From Planotetraspora phitsanulokensis (GTDB lineage Bacteria; Actinomycetota; Actinomycetes; Streptosporangiales; Streptosporangiaceae), in the NCBI RefSeq assembly GCF_016863295.1, contig NZ_BOOP01000042.1, positions 32,523-96,522 on the forward strand: a stretch of 64,000 bases of DNA, in the 5' to 3' direction. A model generated the notes under the pieces. That model was not told where the DNA came from. It worked only from the letters and a program-made list of their open reading frames with translations, and searched no databases. Shown piece by piece: positions 45,306-55,565 of this stretch; the stretch's first letter is position 1; each line of letters starts with the position of its first letter. The translations under genes were made by a program, and so were the position numbers.

Positions 45306-45530
45306 GTCCGGCGCACCTGGCCAGGGCCCGGCGTGGCCGTACGTCGTACACTTCGGGCGGCCGTGCAGGCCCGGGAGCGCCGGGCCGGGAGCCGAGCAGA
45401 CCTCCCCACCGGCCGCAGCCCTACCCGATCGGGGCGAGGACCCCGGGAATGGATCATCCGTGCCGCCGACCCCGCCGCCGAAACCGTCATCGAGCCCGTC
45501 ACCGGTCAGGCCGTCGACCGGGAGCCGGCG
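45306..45530. other. Rest of the 318-base gap upstream of cobB
   Basis: Contains a 7-bp hairpin GGCCCGG-GAGCG-CCGGGCC (45368-45386) followed at once by AGCCGAGCAGACCT, which faintly resembles a cobalamin-riboswitch B12 box. The rest of a riboswitch core could not be found. No gene is recognised. Confidence 0.35.
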
Positions 45531-46913
45531 ATGAGCGGCGTGCCCCGGCTCGTGATCGCGGCGCCCGGTTCGGGGACGGGCAAGACCACGGTGGCCACCG
45601 GCCTGATGGCCGCCCTGGCCGAGCGCGGTATGCGCGTGTCTCCGCACAAGGTCGGGCCGGACTACATCGACCCCGGCTACCACTCCCTCGCGACCGGGCG
45701 GCCGGGACGCAACCTCGATCCCTGGCTGACCAGTGAGGACCTCGTCGGCCCCCTGTTCCGGCATGGGTCGGCCGGATCCGACCTCGCGGTCGTCGAGGGG
45801 GTCATGGGGCTGTTCGACGGGGTCGCCGCGAGCCCCGGCGGGCCGGGCCGTCACGGGCACTTCGCCTCGACGGCCCACGTCGCCCGGTTGCTGGACGCGC
45901 CCGTCGTCCTCGTCGTGGACGCCGCGGGACAGGGCCAGTCGGTGGCCGCCCTCGTCCACGGATTCGCGTCGTACGACACCCGGATCCGGCTCGGCGGGGT
46001 CATCCTCAACAGGCTCTCCTCCGACCGCCACGAGGAGATCTGCCGCGGGGCCCTCGAAGACGCCGGAGTCCCCGTGTTCGGCGCGATCAGGAAGGCCGGG
46101 GAGATCGAGACGCCGTCCCGCCACCTGGGCCTGATCCCCGTGGCGGAGCGACGTGCGGAGGCCGTCAGGACCGCCGAACTGCTCGCCGCCCTGGTCGCCG
46201 GGTCCTGCGACCTCGACGCGCTCGTACGGCTCGCCCGCTCGGCTCCGGCCTCGCCGGGACCCGTGTGGTCGCCGGCCGAGGCCGTCCGGGAGGACGGCGC
46301 GGAGCCCGACGGGGCCCGGACCAGGATCGCGGTGGCGGGCGGGGCGGCGTTCACCTTCGGCTACGCCGAGCACGTGGAGCTTCTCGAGGCCGCGGGCGCC
46401 GAGGTCGTCACCTTCGACCCGCTGCACGACGAGGCGTTGCCCGAGGGCACGCGGGGAATCGTCGTGCCCGGCGGTTTCCCCGAGGTCTACGCGAGCGATC
46501 TGTCGGCGAACGTGCCGTTGCGCGAGCAGGTGGCTGGCTTCGGCGGGCCGATCGCCGCCGAGTGCGCCGGGCTTCTCTACCTGGGCAGGGAGCTCGACGG
46601 ACTCCCGATGTGCGGCGTCCTCGACACGACGGCGCGGATGACCTCCCGGCTCACGCTCGGCTACCGCGACGCGGTCGCCGTGACCGACACGGTGCTGACC
46701 CGGGAGGGCGAGCGTTTCCGCGGACACGAGTTCCACCGGACGGTCTGCACGCCGCCGGACAGGCCCGCCTTCCGTTGGCGGGGCGGGGCCGACGGATACG
46801 CCAGTGGCGGGGTCCTGGCCACCTACCTGCACCTGCACTGGGCAGGCAGCCCCCGGCTCGCGGGCCGCTTCGTCGCCGCGGCCCGGCGGGCGGCGCACCC
46901 GGCGACCCAATAA
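45531..46913 (+). CDS. cobB: Cobyrinate a,c-diamide synthase
   Basis: 460 aa from the ATG at 45531, preceded by CGGGAG; the frame is open upstream but the N-terminus MSGVPRLVIAAPGSGTGKTT is the family start. The N-terminal half is a dethiobiotin-synthetase-like ATPase with P-loop GSGTGKTT, HKVGPDYIDPGYH and VEGVMGLFDG. The C-terminal half is a glutamine amidotransferase with nucleophile Cys in AECAGLLYLG. It amidates the a and c side chains of cobyrinic or hydrogenobyrinic acid in cobalamin synthesis. Other cob genes are not in the window; MetH here is a cobalamin user. Confidence 0.93.
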   Translation: MSGVPRLVIAAPGSGTGKTTVATGLMAALAERGMRVSPHKVGPDYIDPGYHSLATGRPGRNLDPWLTSEDLVGPLFRHGSAGSDLAVVEGVMGLFDGVAASPGGPGRHGHFASTAHVARLLDAPVVLVVDAAGQGQSVAALVHGFASYDTRIRLGGVILNRLSSDRHEEICRGALEDAGVPVFGAIRKAGEIETPSRHLGLIPVAERRAEAVRTAELLAALVAGSCDLDALVRLARSAPASPGPVWSPAEAVREDGAEPDGARTRIAVAGGAAFTFGYAEHVELLEAAGAEVVTFDPLHDEALPEGTRGIVVPGGFPEVYASDLSANVPLREQVAGFGGPIAAECAGLLYLGRELDGLPMCGVLDTTARMTSRLTLGYRDAVAVTDTVLTREGERFRGHEFHRTVCTPPDRPAFRWRGGADGYASGGVLATYLHLHWAGSPRLAGRFVAAARRAAHPATQ

Positions 46914-46915
46914 AT

Positions 46916-47782
46916 CTACTTTGTAAAGGCGGAGGGCAGGGGTGACTCGGCCCGGCGCCCGGGCAACGTGGCCGCGATGCCCTCCCTCTTCAGGAGCTCC
47001 ACGAGGAGGGCGGTCGCGTCCTCGGCCGGCATCCGTCTTTCCGGGTCGATCTGGAGCATGCCATCGAGGACCGGCCGCAGCGGACCGGCATGGCGCGGCG
47101 GGTCCGGCTCGCCGCGGTCGTCGGCGGTGACGAACGCGTCGGCCGGGTAGGGGGGCCTGCCCTCCACGCCGAAGTACAGCGTCGCCCCGAACGACCACAG
47201 GTCCGACGCCTCGGCCGGGCGGGCGCCGAGGGCCCGTTCCGGTGCGGCGTACGGTGTGGGGACGGTCGCGGCCTGCGCGGGAGCGTTCTCCGGCGTCGCG
47301 AACCCGAATCCCGTCAGCACCACGCGTTCCTCGGTGAGCAGGACCCTCGACGGCCGGATGCCGTCGTGCAGCACCCCGTTGCCGTGGGCGTACCGGATCC
47401 CGGCAAGCAGCTGGAAGCCGACCCAGGCGGCCCAGTGGATCGGCAGCCTGGACAGGTGCCGCACCGTCTCCCTCAGGGTGAGACCGCGCAGGAGCTCGGT
47501 CACCATCCAGAGCCGGCCCTGATCCTCCAGGAGGTCGTGCACGGTGACGATCGCCGGATGGGCCAGCCGTGCCGCCGCGCGCGCCTCACCGAGCGCGTGG
47601 AGCCGTGCGGAGGGCAGATCGGACTTCTCGATGTGGGCGGGCGGGCGCACCTCCTTGAGCACCACGTCACGGCTGAGCCGCTGATCGTGAGCCCGCCACA
47701 TGACTCCGCCGTCCTCCCGGTGGAAAGGCGAGACGAGTCTGTACCGATCCCCGAGCAGTCGTCCTGCCCGATCTGTTTCCAT
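46916..47782 (-). CDS. Ser/Thr kinase-like protein, predicted pseudokinase
   Basis: 288 aa from the ATG at 47782 (METDRAGRLLGDRY), preceded by GACGGGGAACTG. The kinase fold is plain: the beta-3 lysine is kept (K43 in VVLKEV), the hinge region is WMVTELLRG, and APE-like PTPYAAPERALG and DLWSFGATLYFG follow. The catalytic loop, normally HRDxKxxN, reads HDGIRPSR (139-146), so the catalytic Asp is Gly141 and the Asn is Arg146. DFG reads GFG, so the Mg-binding Asp is Gly158. Catalysis by the usual route is therefore not expected. No membrane helix or sensor domain follows. It lies on the opposite strand between cobB (2 bases away) and pup. Confidence 0.85.
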   Translation of the reverse strand: METDRAGRLLGDRYRLVSPFHREDGGVMWRAHDQRLSRDVVLKEVRPPAHIEKSDLPSARLHALGEARAAARLAHPAIVTVHDLLEDQGRLWMVTELLRGLTLRETVRHLSRLPIHWAAWVGFQLLAGIRYAHGNGVLHDGIRPSRVLLTEERVVLTGFGFATPENAPAQAATVPTPYAAPERALGARPAEASDLWSFGATLYFGVEGRPPYPADAFVTADDRGEPDPPRHAGPLRPVLDGMLQIDPERRMPAEDATALLVELLKREGIAATLPGRRAESPLPSAFTK

Positions 47783-48031
47783 CAGTTCCCCGTCCGCGCT
47801 CCAGCCGCCCCCGTGGGCCCGAGAATCCCTGCACATTGTGGTCCGGACGGGTGCCGCCGGACGCCGGGGAACGGCGTGGCGGGCATAACGATCCGATCTA
47901 CAGCAGGCCGGTGCCGTGGATCATTGTGCCTGCTCTCAGGGCTTACTCCACCAGGCACCCCCACGTAAACGACCTTGTTCGGCCCGGGGCGGGCGGCCCG
48001 GGGAGAAAGATCGTGGGGGCTTGCGCGCGAA

Positions 48032-48059
48032 TTGTCGTGCGGTTCGGGGAAAATAGAGG
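48032..48059 (+). promoter_or_regulatory. Candidate promoter of pup
   Basis: TTGTCG (48032-48037) and TAGAGG (48054-48059) are 16 bases apart, about 35 bases before the pup ATG. The 312-base gap 47783-48094 separates the divergent pseudokinase and pup and has no other recognised feature, so pup needs a promoter of its own here. Confidence 0.4.
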
Positions 48060-48094
48060 AAGAGGGACATCCCCGAGTAGCGGAGGTAGCACCC

Positions 48095-48304
48095 ATGGCG
48101 ACCAAGGACACCGGCGGTCAGAAGCAGACCGGCCGCCAGGAGAGCGACGTCGAGGAAGTCGAGGCGCAGGCGTCCCCGGACGTCCAGGAGCGTCAGGAGA
48201 AGCTCACCGACGACGTCGACGCGATCCTCGACGAGATCGACGAGGTCCTCGAGGAGAACGCGGAGGAGTTCGTCCGGAGCTACGTCCAGAAGGGCGGGCA
48301 GTAG
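48095..48304 (+). CDS. pup: Prokaryotic ubiquitin-like protein
   Basis: 69 aa, ATG after CGGAGGTAGCACCC. The chain is acidic and mostly disordered at the start (MATKDTGGQKQTGRQ), with the ARC-binding helix in the middle (DDVDAILDEIDEVLEENAEEFVRSYVQ) and the C-terminus GGQ. The final Gln must be deamidated by Dop before PafA can join Pup to lysines of target proteins, which ARC then delivers to the proteasome. It stands alone: a reversed pseudokinase gene lies upstream and a reversed mannosidase gene ends 50 bases downstream. Confidence 0.97.
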   Translation: MATKDTGGQKQTGRQESDVEEVEAQASPDVQERQEKLTDDVDAILDEIDEVLEENAEEFVRSYVQKGGQ

Positions 48305-48353
48305 AAGCAGGTCCCGTGACGGGCGCCCGCCGGACGATCGAGCGGGAGTCCGC

Positions 48354-51086
48354 CTACAACCACGACACCTGAACGGTCGCTATCTCGAAGGGACGGAGCG
48401 GGAGCCGTACCGATCCTTCTGCGACATCCAGCGGGGCGGCGGGGGAGCCGAGCGCGTCGGCGAGGCGCGCGCCGGTGAACCCCCCGTGGATCACGGCCTC
48501 GGTGGCCACCGGATGCTCGGCCACCAGGCGGATCTCCAGCCATCCGTCCCTCTCCCGCAACGCCGCCATCATCACCCCGTCGCCGGTGATCATGAGTCCT
48601 CGCCGCTCGGACGCGGCCGCTGACGGCCCGGAGCCGGGGACGGCGAGCAGTTCGTGCCGGAACTCCTCCGCGAGACGCGGCAGCTCCGCCTCGTGCCAGG
48701 TCCCCGAATAGGGCAGGACTGCGAAACGCGTCGAGAACGGGCCCGGACACTGGGCCGCGGGAGTCGCCACCTGCGGCCCGGCGGGCTCGTCCCGGTGGGG
48801 ATTGCGGTTGCCGGACAGCAGGCCCACCGACCTGACCAGCGTCAACGCCAGCTCCTCCGCGACCTGCGGGACCCGCGCCCCGACCAGCTCGTACTCGCTG
48901 ACGTGGTCGAGCAGCACCGCGAGGCCGCCGGCGGCGACGAACGACTCCGCGGGGAAGGTGGGCACGGGCTCCTCTCCGCCTCCGCCCTCGGCCGTCAGGC
49001 CACGCCGGACCACGGCGAGCTGTCCCTCCGCGAACGACTCGTCCGCCGCCGCGGGCAGCGGGGCGTGCCACCTGATCCGGTGGTCGCGGCAGCCGACGTC
49101 GAAGGACACCTCACACCGCGCGTACGGCTCGCCCGCCCGCAACTCGACCCTGGTCCGGACGTCGGTGGTCACCTGGGAGGTCGAGTGCCCGTCCGCCGGC
49201 CACTCGTAGGTCCGGACGACGTCGAGCACCGAGACGAGCGGCCCGGCGTGCACCTGCTCCACCGACACGTGGACGGGCACGTCGCGGACGCGGTCCAGCG
49301 GCGGAGGGGCGTAGTTGTAGGTGTCGCCCACGTCGCCGCCGTGAGCGACGCGTCCGACCCCGTGGACCTCGACTCCTTCGGCGCTGCGCAGGGACAGCGT
49401 GCCGTCGGCGGCCACCTGGACGCGCAGCAGCCCGTTGTCCAGCGTGGCGGCGTCCTGCTCCCCGTCGAGGACCGCGCCGGGGAGGCCCGCCCGTGGCCCG
49501 CCGAAGACCGGGCCGCGCGCGGTCAGCACGGCACGCCCGAGCGGAGGGACGGTGACGTGGGCGGCGACGGTGACGACGGGTTCCGCCAGCGTCCGGACGG
49601 TCCAGGGTCCCGGCCCCGCGTGGAGGATCGCCTGGCGCAGGTCCTCGTAGGCGTACGCCCCGGAGGCGTGGCGGCTGACCGTGACGGTGAACACGCCGCC
49701 GCCGCCCTCACCGGGCCGCTCCAGGGCCCAGGAGACGATCTCGTGGCCGAACAGCTCCCGTTCGTGCACCCGGCCGAGCAGGCGGGCGAGATCGTCCATG
49801 ACGGTCTCGTCGAGGAGCGTGGGGGCGTGCTCCAGACGCTGGACCGGAGCGGCCCGGCCGTCGGCGGCCACGAGGACGGCGCTGCGCTCGGGAAGGTCGG
49901 CGAGCACGAGGCCGGACCGCTCGAACGGTGAGGGGTTGACGACCACGACCGAGTTCTTGCCCGCCGAGGCGGCGAGAGACGACCCGACGAGGTCGACGAC
50001 CGCCTGGCCGATCTGCTCGGCCTCGGCGATCCTGGCGGCCACCTGCTGCGCGGTGTCGTCGGCGCCGCAGCCGGTCACGGAGTCGTGCCCGCTGCACGCG
50101 ATGACGCGCCGCCACGCGAGGTCGAGCAGCCGGGCGGAGGCCGTGCGGTCGGAGAGCCACAGGGCCGACAGCGGCTCGGCGTACCGCGTGAGGACTCGTT
50201 CGGCCCGGGCCATGGCCTGCTTCAGGCCCACGCGGGCGGAGATCACGCCGGGCAGGATGTTGGCCCGCGCGTGGGACCTCAGCTCCCCGGTCACCCGCGG
50301 CAGGTCGCCGTCGTGCGTCCCCGCGGCCGCGTCCATGAACTCGCCGAGCGTGGCGACGCGCAGGCCCGCCCGGGTGATCTCCCTGGACGGGGCCGAATGG
50401 TCGGCCCCGTACATCGCGAGCAGCGGGCCGCCCGAGCGCCAGCCGTCCATGGAGGAGGCGAAGGCGGCGACGCGGTCGGGCAGGCCCTCGGGCGGGCCGC
50501 TGAGGAGCGCGACGGCGTTGCCGTACCCTCCGGGCAGGTATCTGGTCGTCACCGCGGTCCCGTCGGCGCCCGTCCAGACGAACGCGTCGCGGTCGACGTG
50601 CGCGGGGACTCCGCGCCAGAGGCAGGCCTCGCGCAGCCCGGCCGACGCCAGGATCTGCGGCATCTGGGCGCAGTGCCCGAACTGGTCGGGGAGGTAGCCG
50701 ACGCGCATCGCGCCGCCGAGCGCGGCCGAGCCGCGCATGCCGTACTCGAGGTTGCGGATGAGGGTCTCACCCGAGCAGAGGAACTCGTCGGAGAGGATCA
50801 GCCACGGGCCGACGGCGAACCGGCCCTCGGCGACGAAACGGGCGACGTCGCCGCGGCGGGCGGGCCGGATCTCCAGGTAGTCCTCCACGGCGGCGAGCTG
50901 GCCGTCCATGGTGAACCGGTAGGCCGGATCCTCGTCCATCGCGGACAGGACGTCGTCGAGCATGCGGACCAGGCCCATCCGGAACCGCTGGAAGGGGAGG
51001 TACCACTCGCGGTCCCAGTGGGTGTGGGGGACGACGACGATCTCTGGACGATCATCCGAGGGGCTCGGTAAGGGGTTCACGCGCAC
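48354..51086 (-). CDS. GH38-family alpha-mannosidase
   Basis: 910 aa, GTG at 51086 inside the end of the upstream oxidoreductase gene (35-base overlap); a GTG two codons later is possible. The zinc site HTHWDREW (residues 21-28) and the catalytic Asp134 in YLPDQFGH are the GH38 hallmarks. The rest has the three-helix middle domain and beta-rich C-terminal domains of the family (about 470-910). No signal peptide, so it acts on imported mannosides or glycans in the cytoplasm. It is the last gene of a seven-gene reversed operon with an ABC importer. Confidence 0.93.
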   Translation of the reverse strand: MRVNPLPSPSDDRPEIVVVPHTHWDREWYLPFQRFRMGLVRMLDDVLSAMDEDPAYRFTMDGQLAAVEDYLEIRPARRGDVARFVAEGRFAVGPWLILSDEFLCSGETLIRNLEYGMRGSAALGGAMRVGYLPDQFGHCAQMPQILASAGLREACLWRGVPAHVDRDAFVWTGADGTAVTTRYLPGGYGNAVALLSGPPEGLPDRVAAFASSMDGWRSGGPLLAMYGADHSAPSREITRAGLRVATLGEFMDAAAGTHDGDLPRVTGELRSHARANILPGVISARVGLKQAMARAERVLTRYAEPLSALWLSDRTASARLLDLAWRRVIACSGHDSVTGCGADDTAQQVAARIAEAEQIGQAVVDLVGSSLAASAGKNSVVVVNPSPFERSGLVLADLPERSAVLVAADGRAAPVQRLEHAPTLLDETVMDDLARLLGRVHERELFGHEIVSWALERPGEGGGGVFTVTVSRHASGAYAYEDLRQAILHAGPGPWTVRTLAEPVVTVAAHVTVPPLGRAVLTARGPVFGGPRAGLPGAVLDGEQDAATLDNGLLRVQVAADGTLSLRSAEGVEVHGVGRVAHGGDVGDTYNYAPPPLDRVRDVPVHVSVEQVHAGPLVSVLDVVRTYEWPADGHSTSQVTTDVRTRVELRAGEPYARCEVSFDVGCRDHRIRWHAPLPAAADESFAEGQLAVVRRGLTAEGGGGEEPVPTFPAESFVAAGGLAVLLDHVSEYELVGARVPQVAEELALTLVRSVGLLSGNRNPHRDEPAGPQVATPAAQCPGPFSTRFAVLPYSGTWHEAELPRLAEEFRHELLAVPGSGPSAAASERRGLMITGDGVMMAALRERDGWLEIRLVAEHPVATEAVIHGGFTGARLADALGSPAAPLDVAEGSVRLPLRPFEIATVQVSWL

Positions 51087-52212
51087 GCTCGCTCTTCTTG
51101 ACGCATTCGCCGCTGACGGGGATGCCGGCCCATTCGGCGTAGCGGCGGATGATCCGCTGGGCGATGACGATGTCCTCCAGGGCGCCCTCGAGGCCGGTGA
51201 GAGGGCGTTCCTCCTGGGTGACGAACCGGTGGAAGGCCACGAGTTGCCGTTCGAACGCCTCCGCCACGTCCCGGTAGACCGTCCGCCGCTCCGTCGTGCC
51301 GACCCGCGACAGGCAGGACAGGACGGTCGGGGCGTTCAGGAGGTACGGGGAGGGGAAGTGCAGCTCCAGCGAGCCGTGGTCGTGGTGCACCCGCACGGTC
51401 TCGTGGTAGGCGGGATAGCTCGGCAGGTGGTGCCAGCGGATGCCGTACCTGCCGGAGCCGCCGCCCCGCAGTGTCCCGCTCACCTCGATCGAGGGCGGGA
51501 AGACGTCGACGGGCCACACGGCGACGTGGTCGACCGTGTCGGGCGGGACGGTGAACATCCGCATGAGCGACAGTTCGTGGCAGACGCTGCCCAGCACGAC
51601 CCGGGCGTACAGGCGCCGCAGCCGTTCCGACGACGTCCCGACCGCGGCGGTGAGCGCCCGCTCGTCGGCCTCCGCGTACGGCGCGAGCCGGTCCGCCGGG
51701 GGCTTGGTCACGCGGGCCCTGGCGAACAGCAGCTGAGACTCCTCCGAGGGATGCAGCACGGTCACGTCGAGTTGACGGATCGCGGTCGTCCCGCCCACCT
51801 CGTGCAGCGACTCCAGCATGCGCTGCGCGGCCGGGTCGTACTGCTTCATGTAAGCGACCATGAGCCGGGCGTCCGCGGGGACGCCCTCCAACTCGGCCAG
51901 GCTGTAGGCCAGAGGTTTCTCCGTCATCACCCAGTAGCCCCGGTCGAGGGCCTGCTTCACGATCGGCCCGTGGGATCCGTGGGTCAAGACGATCAGCGCG
52001 TCGAACCCGCCCGCGTCCATCATGGCGACCGGGTCGCCGAACGCCGTGGCGCCGATCTCGCGTCCCACCGTCTCCGCGTGCTCGCGATCGAGGTCGCAGA
52101 CGGCGCGGACCTGGAAGACGTCGCGCCGCCGCGCCAGCAGGGGGAGGTAGACGACCTGGGCGGCCACCCCCAGGCCCACGACGGCCACCTTCACCACGTC
52201 CACGCCTGCCAC
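51052..52212 (-). CDS. Gfo/Idh/MocA-family oxidoreductase
   Basis: 386 aa; GTG at 52212, with another GTG three codons later also possible (MDVVKVAVVGLG). The N-terminal NAD(P) fold starts VKVAVVGLGVAAQVVYLPLL and contains the family motif EKPLA (TEKPLAYSLAEL). The C-terminal half is the alpha/beta sugar-binding domain. These enzymes oxidise or reduce ring hydroxyls of sugars or inositols. Position between the PHP-domain gene and the mannosidase suggests it processes a sugar released or taken up by this operon. Confidence 0.9.
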   Translation of the reverse strand: MAGVDVVKVAVVGLGVAAQVVYLPLLARRRDVFQVRAVCDLDREHAETVGREIGATAFGDPVAMMDAGGFDALIVLTHGSHGPIVKQALDRGYWVMTEKPLAYSLAELEGVPADARLMVAYMKQYDPAAQRMLESLHEVGGTTAIRQLDVTVLHPSEESQLLFARARVTKPPADRLAPYAEADERALTAAVGTSSERLRRLYARVVLGSVCHELSLMRMFTVPPDTVDHVAVWPVDVFPPSIEVSGTLRGGGSGRYGIRWHHLPSYPAYHETVRVHHDHGSLELHFPSPYLLNAPTVLSCLSRVGTTERRTVYRDVAEAFERQLVAFHRFVTQEERPLTGLEGALEDIVIAQRIIRRYAEWAGIPVSGECVKKSERAREPLTEPLG

Positions 52213-52322
52213 CGTCCCCCCGCCGTCACGGGCGTCTCGTCCCGGTTGCCACGTGACGTTCCCACGATGCCGGTGTGATCACGCCTGCGTTCCCGCAAAG
52301 GCCGTGCCACGCGCGGGGAGGG

Positions 52323-53576
52323 TCAGGTGCACAGGGCCATCACCTCGTTCACCGGCGTCTCGAGCCGGTGGACTCCCGGACGCGCGGGCACGAGCACGCG
52401 GTCGCCGCGGATGACCCGCCGCGTGTCCGGCCCCCACAACACGAGCCCGTCCGCGCCGTCGACGAGGAACTCCTCCCCGTGCCGGAGCAGCAGCGGCCCG
52501 TCGGGAGACGCCGACACCGCGGTACGGCCGTCGGCCACCGCCCGCACGACCTTGTCCGAGCCCTCGCACGCCGGGTCGGCGAGCACCCACGTCGTCGGAG
52601 CCCCCGGAGGGTGCCCGTCCTCCGGCCGGTGGAAGTCGCCGCCGCCCACGACGACCAGGTCGTCCGTCCAGGCCTGGCCCCAGGCGAGCGGCGCGCCCCA
52701 GGTGCGGTCCCACCAGCTCCAGTGCCACAGCTCCGCCGTCCGCGGCCGGGTGCCGAACGGCTGCCGCCACGCGCAGTCGGCCGCGAGGGGATGGTTGACC
52801 GACAACACCCCGCCGCGGTCCTCCACGGCGCGGGCCCACTCGTCCGGCGGGCGCCGGAAGTCGATCCAGCCGATGTCGCCCCACGCGTTGGCGTGGCCGA
52901 GGTCGGTGGTGACCTCCTGGCCGGGGACGAGCAGGATGCCGGCCAGCGCCGAGGCCGAGGCCAGTTCGGCGTGATGGCTGATCGTGTTGTGGTCGGTGAC
53001 GGCGAGGAAGTCGAGCCCGCGGTCGGCGGCGACGCACGCCAGTTCGTAGACGCTGAGCGAGCCGTCCGAGTGGTGCGTGTGGGCGTGGAGGTCCCCGGCC
53101 AGCCAGCGGAACCCGTCGAGCGAGGGCAGGTCCCGCCGGTCGGCCGCGGCCTGCCGGTGCGGTTCGCGCGGGGAGCGCGCGGACCGCCTCGGGTGGTGGC
53201 GCGCCGCGACCGGCGGCCGCGGGTGGGCGATCACCGTGATCTCGTACGGCAGGCCCTCGAGGGGGATGCGGTGGAGGCCGAGCAGCACCCGCCAGACGCC
53301 GGGCTCGATGTCGCCGGGAAGGTAGCCGGGGGTCGCCCACAGGGGGCCGATCGTGTACTCGGTGCGGGCCCCGCCCGACCAGCCGCGGAAGCCGTGCGGT
53401 CCCCAGCAGCCGAGGTCGATCACCCCGGCCGAGCGGTCGTGGCCGAGCCGCACCGTGAGGGCGGCGGTGCCGGCTGGGATCTCGAACGCCACCTCCTTGA
53501 CCGGGCCGGAGATCCGGTCGTCGAGCGTCCACGTCCCCCGGATCGTCTCCCCGGGCGCTCCCGTGATCCAGGCCAT
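52323..53576 (-). CDS. PHP-domain metallohydrolase, CehA/McbA-like
   Basis: 417 aa. A beta-sandwich N-terminal domain (about 1-120) and an Arg/Pro-rich linker lead to a PHP phosphoesterase domain. Metal ligands are readable in GDLHAHTHHSDGSL, VTDHNTIS, GQEVTTDLGHANA and GGGDFH. Proteins of this type hydrolyse phosphoesters or related bonds. There is no clear signal peptide. The ATG overlaps the region just after the ATPase gene stop (2 bases between), so it is co-transcribed with the importer. A 110-base gap with no visible hairpin separates it from the oxidoreductase gene. Confidence 0.85.
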   Translation of the reverse strand: MAWITGAPGETIRGTWTLDDRISGPVKEVAFEIPAGTAALTVRLGHDRSAGVIDLGCWGPHGFRGWSGGARTEYTIGPLWATPGYLPGDIEPGVWRVLLGLHRIPLEGLPYEITVIAHPRPPVAARHHPRRSARSPREPHRQAAADRRDLPSLDGFRWLAGDLHAHTHHSDGSLSVYELACVAADRGLDFLAVTDHNTISHHAELASASALAGILLVPGQEVTTDLGHANAWGDIGWIDFRRPPDEWARAVEDRGGVLSVNHPLAADCAWRQPFGTRPRTAELWHWSWWDRTWGAPLAWGQAWTDDLVVVGGGDFHRPEDGHPPGAPTTWVLADPACEGSDKVVRAVADGRTAVSASPDGPLLLRHGEEFLVDGADGLVLWGPDTRRVIRGDRVLVPARPGVHRLETPVNEVMALCT

Positions 53577-53578
53577 GC

Positions 53579-54636
<1,058 letters not shown>

Positions 54637-54640
<4 letters not shown>

Positions 54641-55455
54641 CTCTTGATCCCTCCGTGGAAGCGGAAGCCGTACCTGCGGCTGACGAAGACGTACATCACG
54701 ACCACCGGAAGCGAGTAGAGGAGCGAGAACGTCGAGATCAGGTCGAGGCGCGGCGCGCCGCCCTCGGTGTAGAGCGTGTAGAGGATCACCGCGCCGGGGG
54801 CCTTGTCGGGGTCGCGCAGGAGGATGAAGGGCTGGAGGAAGCTGCCCCACACGTTGGCGACCGCCCACACCGCGATCGTGGCCAGGCCGGGCCGCACCAG
54901 TGGGATCACGATGTGCCGCAGGATCTGCAGCGACGACGCCCCGAAGACTCGGGCCGACTCCTCGTACGACGTGGGCGTGCCGTCCATGAAGTCCTTGAGA
55001 ATGAAGATCGCGGCGGGGAGCAGGCCGCCCGACAGCGTGAGGATCACTCCCAGGTGGGTGTCGATCAGGTTCAGCCGCGTGGCGAGCTCGAAGAGCGGCA
55101 CCATCGCCGCGGTCCCCGTGACCACGGACGACAGGAGCAGCAGTACGTACAGCAGCGCGTCCCTGCCGGGCACCCGGACCCGGGACAGCGCGTACGCCGC
55201 GAGGGCCGCCAGGACCACCACGAGCGCCGCGCTGCCGGCCGCCTGCAGGAGCGAGTTGCGCAGCGAGCTCATGACGTACGGGTTGTCGAGCAGGGACCGG
55301 AAGTTGCCGAACGTGAACTCCGGCAGCGACGTCGTGATCGACGGGTGCGCGTCGAACGGCGCGGAGGCCAGCCACAGCAGCGGCAGGGAGAAGAATCCCA
55401 GCACGACCGCGAGGAACGTGGCACGGCCGATCGTGGCGAGCGCGTGGCGAGTCAT
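54637..55455 (-). CDS. Carbohydrate ABC transporter permease, MalG type
   Basis: 272 aa from the ATG at 55455 (MTRHALATIGRATF), which has a strong GGAGG site 7 bases upstream. An in-frame ATG at 55569 overlaps the MalF-type stop and would add 38 Arg/Gly-rich residues encoded by a DNA repeat; that segment may be a linker. Six membrane helices can be drawn, and the ATPase-contact loop is YEESARVFGASSLQILRHIVIPL. It forms a heterodimer with the permease encoded upstream. Confidence 0.9.
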
Positions 55456-55499
55456 GGCCGTGCCTCCGGCACGGGGGCCCGGGGCTTCTTCGCGGCGAT

Positions 55500-55529
55500 G
55501 CCTTCCCTCGCCGTGCCTTCCCTCGCCGT
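55500..55529. repeat. 15-bp direct repeat in the permease junction
   Basis: GCCTTCCCTCGCCGT occurs twice in tandem (55500-55514, 55515-55529) and then begins a third time. It lies in the 111-base linker between the MalF-type and MalG-type genes. Confidence 0.85.
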
Positions 55530-55565
55530 GCCTTGGTCGGTTCGCTCCCGCGCGCTCCTCGCGGG

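Noticed and set aside
45390..45407. B12-box-like AGCCGAGCAGACCT upstream of cobB
   Set aside because: The conserved cobalamin-riboswitch core expected before the box could not be found, and the box itself needs an inserted base to match.
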